In this document: in pieces, positions 16,010-18,934 of the stretch | Numbering within the stretch: the stretch's first letter is position 1 | Layout of the letters: each line of letters opens with the position of its first letter | Origin: CAYWNK01 sp047639615 | GTDB taxonomy: Bacteria; Planctomycetota; UBA1135; GCA-002686595 | Length of the DNA stretch: 18,934 bases | Direction of reading: 5' to 3' | Assembly: GCA_047639615.1 (NCBI GenBank) | Contig: JBLIOL010000074.1 | Location: forward strand, 1-18,934 | Program-made: the position numbers and the translations under genes | The notes under the pieces: model-generated | The model's database searches: none | The model's input: only the letters and a program-made list of their open reading frames with translations | Told to the model about the DNA's origin: nothing

Positions 16010-16045
16010 CCCAAATGGGGACCCGTCACAGGGACCCCAATTGGG
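16010..16045 (+). terminator. Hairpin directly after accA stop
   Basis: Starting two bases after the accA stop codon, CCCAA (16010-16014), TGGGG (16016-16020) and CCC (16022-16024) pair with GGG (16031-16033), CCCCA (16035-16039) and TTGGG (16041-16045), giving 13 pairs broken by two A/A mismatches around a 6-nt loop. No T-tract follows, so it may be a non-canonical terminator or an mRNA 3' end. A second hairpin, TGGGCTCG/CGAGCCCA, is at 16063-16087. A TATGAT (16145-16150) could be a -10 element for the sigma gene, without a good -35. Confidence 0.5.
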
Positions 16046-16215
16046 CGCTAACGACAGGGGAATGGGCTCGTACCCGGTGCGAGCCCACCACCCATGCCTG
16101 AATCCAGCGCCCGACACCTCCATTCCCCGCCCGGGGCTGGCCGATATGATTGGACCAAGCGTCAGTCGCTGCCGACCATGAAGAGTTCGTCCGATCAAGC
16201 TGCTCCCAGGCCAGA

Positions 16216-16234
16216 GGGGGCCAAAATGGCCCCC
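16216..16234 (+). promoter_or_regulatory. Hairpin covering sigma-factor RBS and start codon
   Basis: GGGGGCCA (16216-16223) is the perfect complement of TGGCCCCC (16227-16234), with an AAA loop. The left arm holds most of the Shine-Dalgarno AGAGGGGG (16213-16220) and the right arm holds the TG of the ATG at 16226. When folded it would hide both signals. This could be real translational control, or a sign that the start is the upstream ATG at 16178. Confidence 0.45.
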
Positions 16235-16855
16235 GAAGTGGATCCCAACCCCCGTGCGGAGGCTGAGTTCGACCATGGGCTTGTGCGCCGCGCCCAGGCG
16301 GGCGAGGAGCAGGCCTTTGCTGATCTAGTGGAACGCCACCAGGCCCGCGCCTGGCGCGTGGCGCGCGGCATGGTGCCCAGCGAGGAGGATGCCCAGGACC
16401 TGGCCCAGGAAGCTTTCCTGCGGGTCTTCAAGAACCTGGAGCGCTTCGACTTCAAGCACGACTTCACCACCTGGCTGTATCGGATCGTGACCAACTTGGC
16501 CATTGATCTGCTGCGCAAGCGGCGGCCCATGGGCTCCTTGCAGGGCGGCTTGGATGAAGATCAACCCGACTACGAGCCCGTGGATCCCTCCGATGAGCGT
16601 CCCTCGGACGCCATGGAGATTGAGGAGACCGCCGGCGAGGTTCACGATGTGCTCAGCACCTTGGCACCGCACTTCCAGTCGGCGCTTGTCCTGCGCGAGT
16701 TGGAGGGTCTCTCCTGCGCGGACATCGCCGACATCGTGGGCGCGACCAATGTGACCGTTCGCTGGCGCCTGCACCGCGGGCGTAAGTTGTTTCAAGAGGA
16801 GTGGGAGCGTCGCGCGCAGAGCGCCGGCACCACAGGCGAGAGTCCGCTGGCATGA
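16226..16855 (+). CDS. ECF-type RNA polymerase sigma factor
   Basis: A 209-residue sigma70-family factor of the extracytoplasmic-function group. Region 2 spans about residues 19-99, with DAQDLAQEAFLRVFKN (55-70) and FTTWLYRIVTNLAIDLLRKR (80-99) as its hallmarks. Region 4 spans about 139-192 with a helix-turn-helix LSCADIADIVGATNVTVR (162-179). An acidic linker of about 40 residues joins them. ATG 16226 is preferred because AGAGGGGG lies five bases upstream, although an in-frame ATG at 16178 would add 16 residues. An anti-sigma gene follows after 73 bp, so it is expected to be held at the membrane until a signal arrives. Its regulon cannot be read from this window. Confidence 0.93.
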   Translation: MAPEVDPNPRAEAEFDHGLVRRAQAGEEQAFADLVERHQARAWRVARGMVPSEEDAQDLAQEAFLRVFKNLERFDFKHDFTTWLYRIVTNLAIDLLRKRRPMGSLQGGLDEDQPDYEPVDPSDERPSDAMEIEETAGEVHDVLSTLAPHFQSALVLRELEGLSCADIADIVGATNVTVRWRLHRGRKLFQEEWERRAQSAGTTGESPLA

Positions 16856-16928
16856 GCGCTAACGGTCTGGAGCTCGGCCCGTACTCTCGGTTCGAAGCTA
16901 ACTGGGGAACCCAAGGAGGGAATGAATC

Positions 16929-17552
16929 ATGAATGAACACCTAAACAACTGCGCTGACGTGCGCGCTAGCCTGCCGCTCTGGGTGGGCGCGGATTTGGAA
17001 GTCACGGACGCGGCCCTGGTGGTCGCGCACCTGGACCGTTGCGCTGATTGCCGGGATGCTGCCGACCGTGCGGAAGATGCACGGCAGGCCTTGGTTGAGC
17101 GTTTGGAAGTGGAAGTCGACGGGCCCGTGCCCGATCTCTGGGCTGGCGTTCGCGCCGGTTTGGTGGAGTCGGGCCAGATCGCAGCCCCTGTGCTGGCGGG
17201 CCCCGGTTTCTGGGCCAGCCGCATGGCTGTGGGCGGTTTCGCCGCTGCTGCCGCTCTGGTGCTCATGCTTGGAATGTCCGGACGCCTCGGCGGCTCCCCG
17301 GAGCGCGCCGGCGCGGATGCCGCTGGCCTAGCCAACGCGAGCAACGTGGCTGAAGTGGCCCTGCCCGATACCGAGCTTGTGCCCATGGTCACCCGTCCAG
17401 TGAGTGCTAGTCGGCCCCTGCGCCGCGCTGGTCTCGCTTCACCGGTGCTGTTGGATAATGCGGACGACGTGCACATCGAGGTGCTGCAGCGCTTGCGCGG
17501 CGAACAAGCCCCCGAGAAGGATTCCGGTCTTGTTCTAACGGGTGGCAACTAG
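16929..17552 (+). CDS. Membrane anti-sigma factor with zinc-finger motif
   Basis: A 207-residue protein with strong Shine-Dalgarno AAGGAGGG eight bases upstream. The N-terminal cytosolic domain carries Cys8, His34, Cys38 and Cys41; the HxxxCxxC core (AHLDRCADC) marks the zinc-binding anti-sigma family (zf-HC2). One transmembrane helix is evident at about 99-117 (MAVGGFAAAAALVLMLGMS), leaving a periplasmic tail of about 90 residues rich in Ala, Pro and Asp without a recognised domain. It most likely binds the adjacent ECF sigma factor and releases it on a redox or envelope signal; partner identity rests on adjacency. It is probably in the same operon. Confidence 0.9.
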   Translation: MNEHLNNCADVRASLPLWVGADLEVTDAALVVAHLDRCADCRDAADRAEDARQALVERLEVEVDGPVPDLWAGVRAGLVESGQIAAPVLAGPGFWASRMAVGGFAAAAALVLMLGMSGRLGGSPERAGADAAGLANASNVAEVALPDTELVPMVTRPVSASRPLRRAGLASPVLLDNADDVHIEVLQRLRGEQAPEKDSGLVLTGGN

Positions 17553-17601
17553 GCCCGTATAGCTGATCGAACGGAGATTACCTTCCTGTAGGGAAGGGGA
17601 G

Positions 17602-17643
17602 ACGCAAGAAGGTGGATGCCGAGCGGCAGCCACCTTCTTGCGT
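17602..17643 (+). terminator. Strong hairpin between convergent operons
   Basis: ACGCAAGAAGGTGG (17602-17615) pairs perfectly with CCACCTTCTTGCGT (17630-17643), a 14-bp stem capped by a second stem TGCC/GGCA with loop GAGC. It ends the sigma/anti-sigma transcript and, since the next gene is convergent, may also serve the argA side. TCTT follows rather than a long T-run. A smaller hairpin CCTTCC/GGAAGG lies just before it (17581-17597). Bases 17644-17764 contain nothing else I recognise. Confidence 0.7.
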
Positions 17644-17764
17644 TCTTGAGCATGAGCCGCCGGCATTGGCGGCGCGCTGTAAGCCGGGCTGGTGCCCATG
17701 GGTGGATCCAGAAGTGGTTCCATCGGGTTGCGTGCCCACGCTCGCGCGGCAGTGTCTCTCTGCG

Positions 17765-18310
17765 CTAGTTTCGCTGGCCGAGGATCGGCAAGGACTTGCC
17801 GGGGGTGGGCAGGCTCATGGGGCCGGTTAGGGGTTGGCCCTCGGTCTCCCTTAGGATCTTGAGTACGGCGATTTCATCGCACTGGTGGAACTTGGGGCAG
17901 TTCAAGCAGTCGTTGAAGACCTTGTGCGGGAGGTCGGCGTGGTCGACCACGTGGAAGCCTAGCTTCTCGAAGAAGCCGACCACGTAGGTGAAGGCCATGA
18001 CGCGTGCGACGCCGAGTTGGTCGGCGTCTGCCATCAGGCGATTGGCTAGGCGCATGCCTAGGCCCGAACCGCGTTGCTCGGGCGTGATGACGATCGAGCG
18101 GATCTCGGCGATGTCGGTCCAGATTAGCGAGAGTGCACCGCAGCCGGCGAAGACGCCGTCGTCTTCGGCTACGACGAAGTCGCGCAGGTTCTCGACCACG
18201 GAGGCCGGAGAGCGCGGGAGCATCTGGCCCTCGGCAGCTAGGCGATTGACCAGCTCGAGGATGAGGGTGACGTCCGCTACGACGGCGGGACGCAGGATTA
18301 CTTCTCCCAT
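17765..18310 (-). CDS. argA: GNAT acetyltransferase, probable N-acetylglutamate synthase
   Basis: A 181-residue single-domain GNAT protein. The acetyl-CoA loop QRGSGLG is at 79-85 and the C-terminal fold signature FFEKLGFHVVD at 113-123. It is followed by HKVFNDCLNCPKFHQCDE (129-146), a three-cysteine segment (135, 138, 144) seen in short ArgA-type N-acetylglutamate synthases and in the acetyltransferase half of ArgH-ArgA fusions. The start ATG lies inside the 3' end of argH (13-nt overlap), with AAGGAG eight bases upstream. This context supports the first step of arginine synthesis, acetylating glutamate. A generic GNAT role is the alternative; the symbol is tentative. Confidence 0.75.
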   Translation of the reverse strand: MGEVILRPAVVADVTLILELVNRLAAEGQMLPRSPASVVENLRDFVVAEDDGVFAGCGALSLIWTDIAEIRSIVITPEQRGSGLGMRLANRLMADADQLGVARVMAFTYVVGFFEKLGFHVVDHADLPHKVFNDCLNCPKFHQCDEIAVLKILRETEGQPLTGPMSLPTPGKSLPILGQRN

Positions 18311-18934
18311 GAGCTGAGCTCCTTGCGCAGGGTCTGCAGGGCGTCTTTCACGCGGTTGGGGGCGGTGCCGCCCAGGACGTCGCGACGAGCGAGGAGGGCT
18401 TCCGTGCTGAGGGCTGCCTTGAGGTCGGTGTCGAGCTCGGGCCAGAGTTCCTTTTGGCGCTCGGGGGAGAGCTCGCCCAGGGTGCAGTTCTCCTCGAGGG
18501 CTACGCGCACGGCGGCGCCGACGCGCTCGTGAGCATCGCGGAATGGTATGCCGGCGGTGACCAAGAGGTCCGCGAGGTCCGTGGCGTCGAGGTGGCCGGA
18601 CTGGCAGGCAGCGTGGGCGCGTTCACGGTCGTAGTGCGCGTCGCGTACGACTAGCTCGGTCACGACCAGGCAGGCTTCGGTGGTGTCGAGGGCGTCGAAG
18701 AGTGCTTCCTTGTCCTCTTGCAGATCCTTGTCGTAGGCCAGGGGCAAGCCCTTTTGCATGACTAGGAGTGTCTGTAGGTCGCCGATCACGCGCGCGCACT
18801 TGCCGCGCACGAGCTCGAGGGCATCCGGGTTCTTCTTCTGCGGCATCAGGCTCGAGCCCGTGCAGACGGAGTCGCCCAGCTTCAGGAAGCCGGCCTCTTG
18901 GCTGGCGTGGAAAATCCAGTCCTCGGCTAGGCGC
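18298..18934 (-). CDS. argH: Argininosuccinate lyase, C-terminal part
   Basis: The frame is open to the window edge; 211 residues are visible, so roughly the first 250 are missing. GSSLMPQKKNPD is the fumarase/aspartase-superfamily signature of ArgH. Further family features are DLQEDKEALFDAL and GHLDATDLADLLV. ArgH releases fumarate to form arginine. The ATG inside the signature (18846) is not a start. The last codons overlap the acetyltransferase start, so the pair is co-translated. No part of the remaining arginine pathway is visible. Confidence 0.96.
   Translation of the reverse strand, partial: RLAEDWIFHASQEAGFLKLGDSVCTGSSLMPQKKNPDALELVRGKCARVIGDLQTLLVMQKGLPLAYDKDLQEDKEALFDALDTTEACLVVTELVVRDAHYDRERAHAACQSGHLDATDLADLLVTAGIPFRDAHERVGAAVRVALEENCTLGELSPERQKELWPELDTDLKAALSTEALLARRDVLGGTAPNRVKDALQTLRKELSSWEK

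Noticed and set aside
16178..16225. Upstream ATG of the sigma gene as the start
   Set aside because: In frame but lacks a Shine-Dalgarno; kept as an alternative in the sigma entry rather than as the call.

Overview
The window is GC-rich bacterial chromosome, densely packed with mostly housekeeping genes. I see no phage, integrase, transposase, CRISPR array, toxin-antitoxin pair or defence cassette. The best taxonomic guess is a Planctomycetota-like or other deep-branching Gram-negative lineage. The reasons are a topoisomerase I with GRYGP repeats and a Lys/Ala tail, a PurS-PurL fusion with separate PurQ, exported beta-propeller and M14 peptidase genes, and lipoproteins with DUF3568-like sequences. 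This placement is inference and of low confidence.

Layout. 1-208: a very long near-perfect hairpin (74-186) of an interspersed repeat. 209-1210 (-): exported NHL-type beta-propeller protein. 1275-2879 (+): exported M14 zinc carboxypeptidase. 3141-5960 (+): topA, with a promoter-like sequence and an inverted repeat touching its start codon. 5961-6073: a diverged second copy of the repeat plus four 17-bp tandem repeats. 6074-8222 (-): tRNA-Arg(TCT), a degenerate Na/Pi-cotransporter-like membrane protein with a PhoU-like tail, and tRNA-Pro(TGG). 8340-10119 (+): purD then a Fur-family repressor. 10163-14815 (-): purL-purQ followed by two tandem DUF3568-like lipoproteins. 15022-16008 (+): accA. 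16226-17552 (+): an ECF sigma factor and its membrane anti-sigma factor. 17765-18934 (-): an argA-type GNAT acetyltransferase overlapping the 3' end of argH, which runs off the window.

How the genes relate. purD, purL and purQ cover GAR synthetase and both parts of FGAM synthase in purine synthesis, on opposite strands around the Fur gene. argH and the acetyltransferase give the last and first steps of arginine synthesis in one coupled unit. The sigma/anti-sigma pair is a self-contained envelope-stress-type switch. accA supplies one carboxyltransferase subunit for fatty-acid synthesis without accD beside it.

The least ordinary observations are the shared hairpin repeat family at 74-186 and 5961-6004, the 17-bp tandem array, the PurS-like-duplicated PurL, the transporter homologue lacking the family's core motif, the hairpin covering the sigma-factor ribosome-binding site and start, and the 13-nt argH/argA overlap. 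I found no convincing wholly new multi-gene system.
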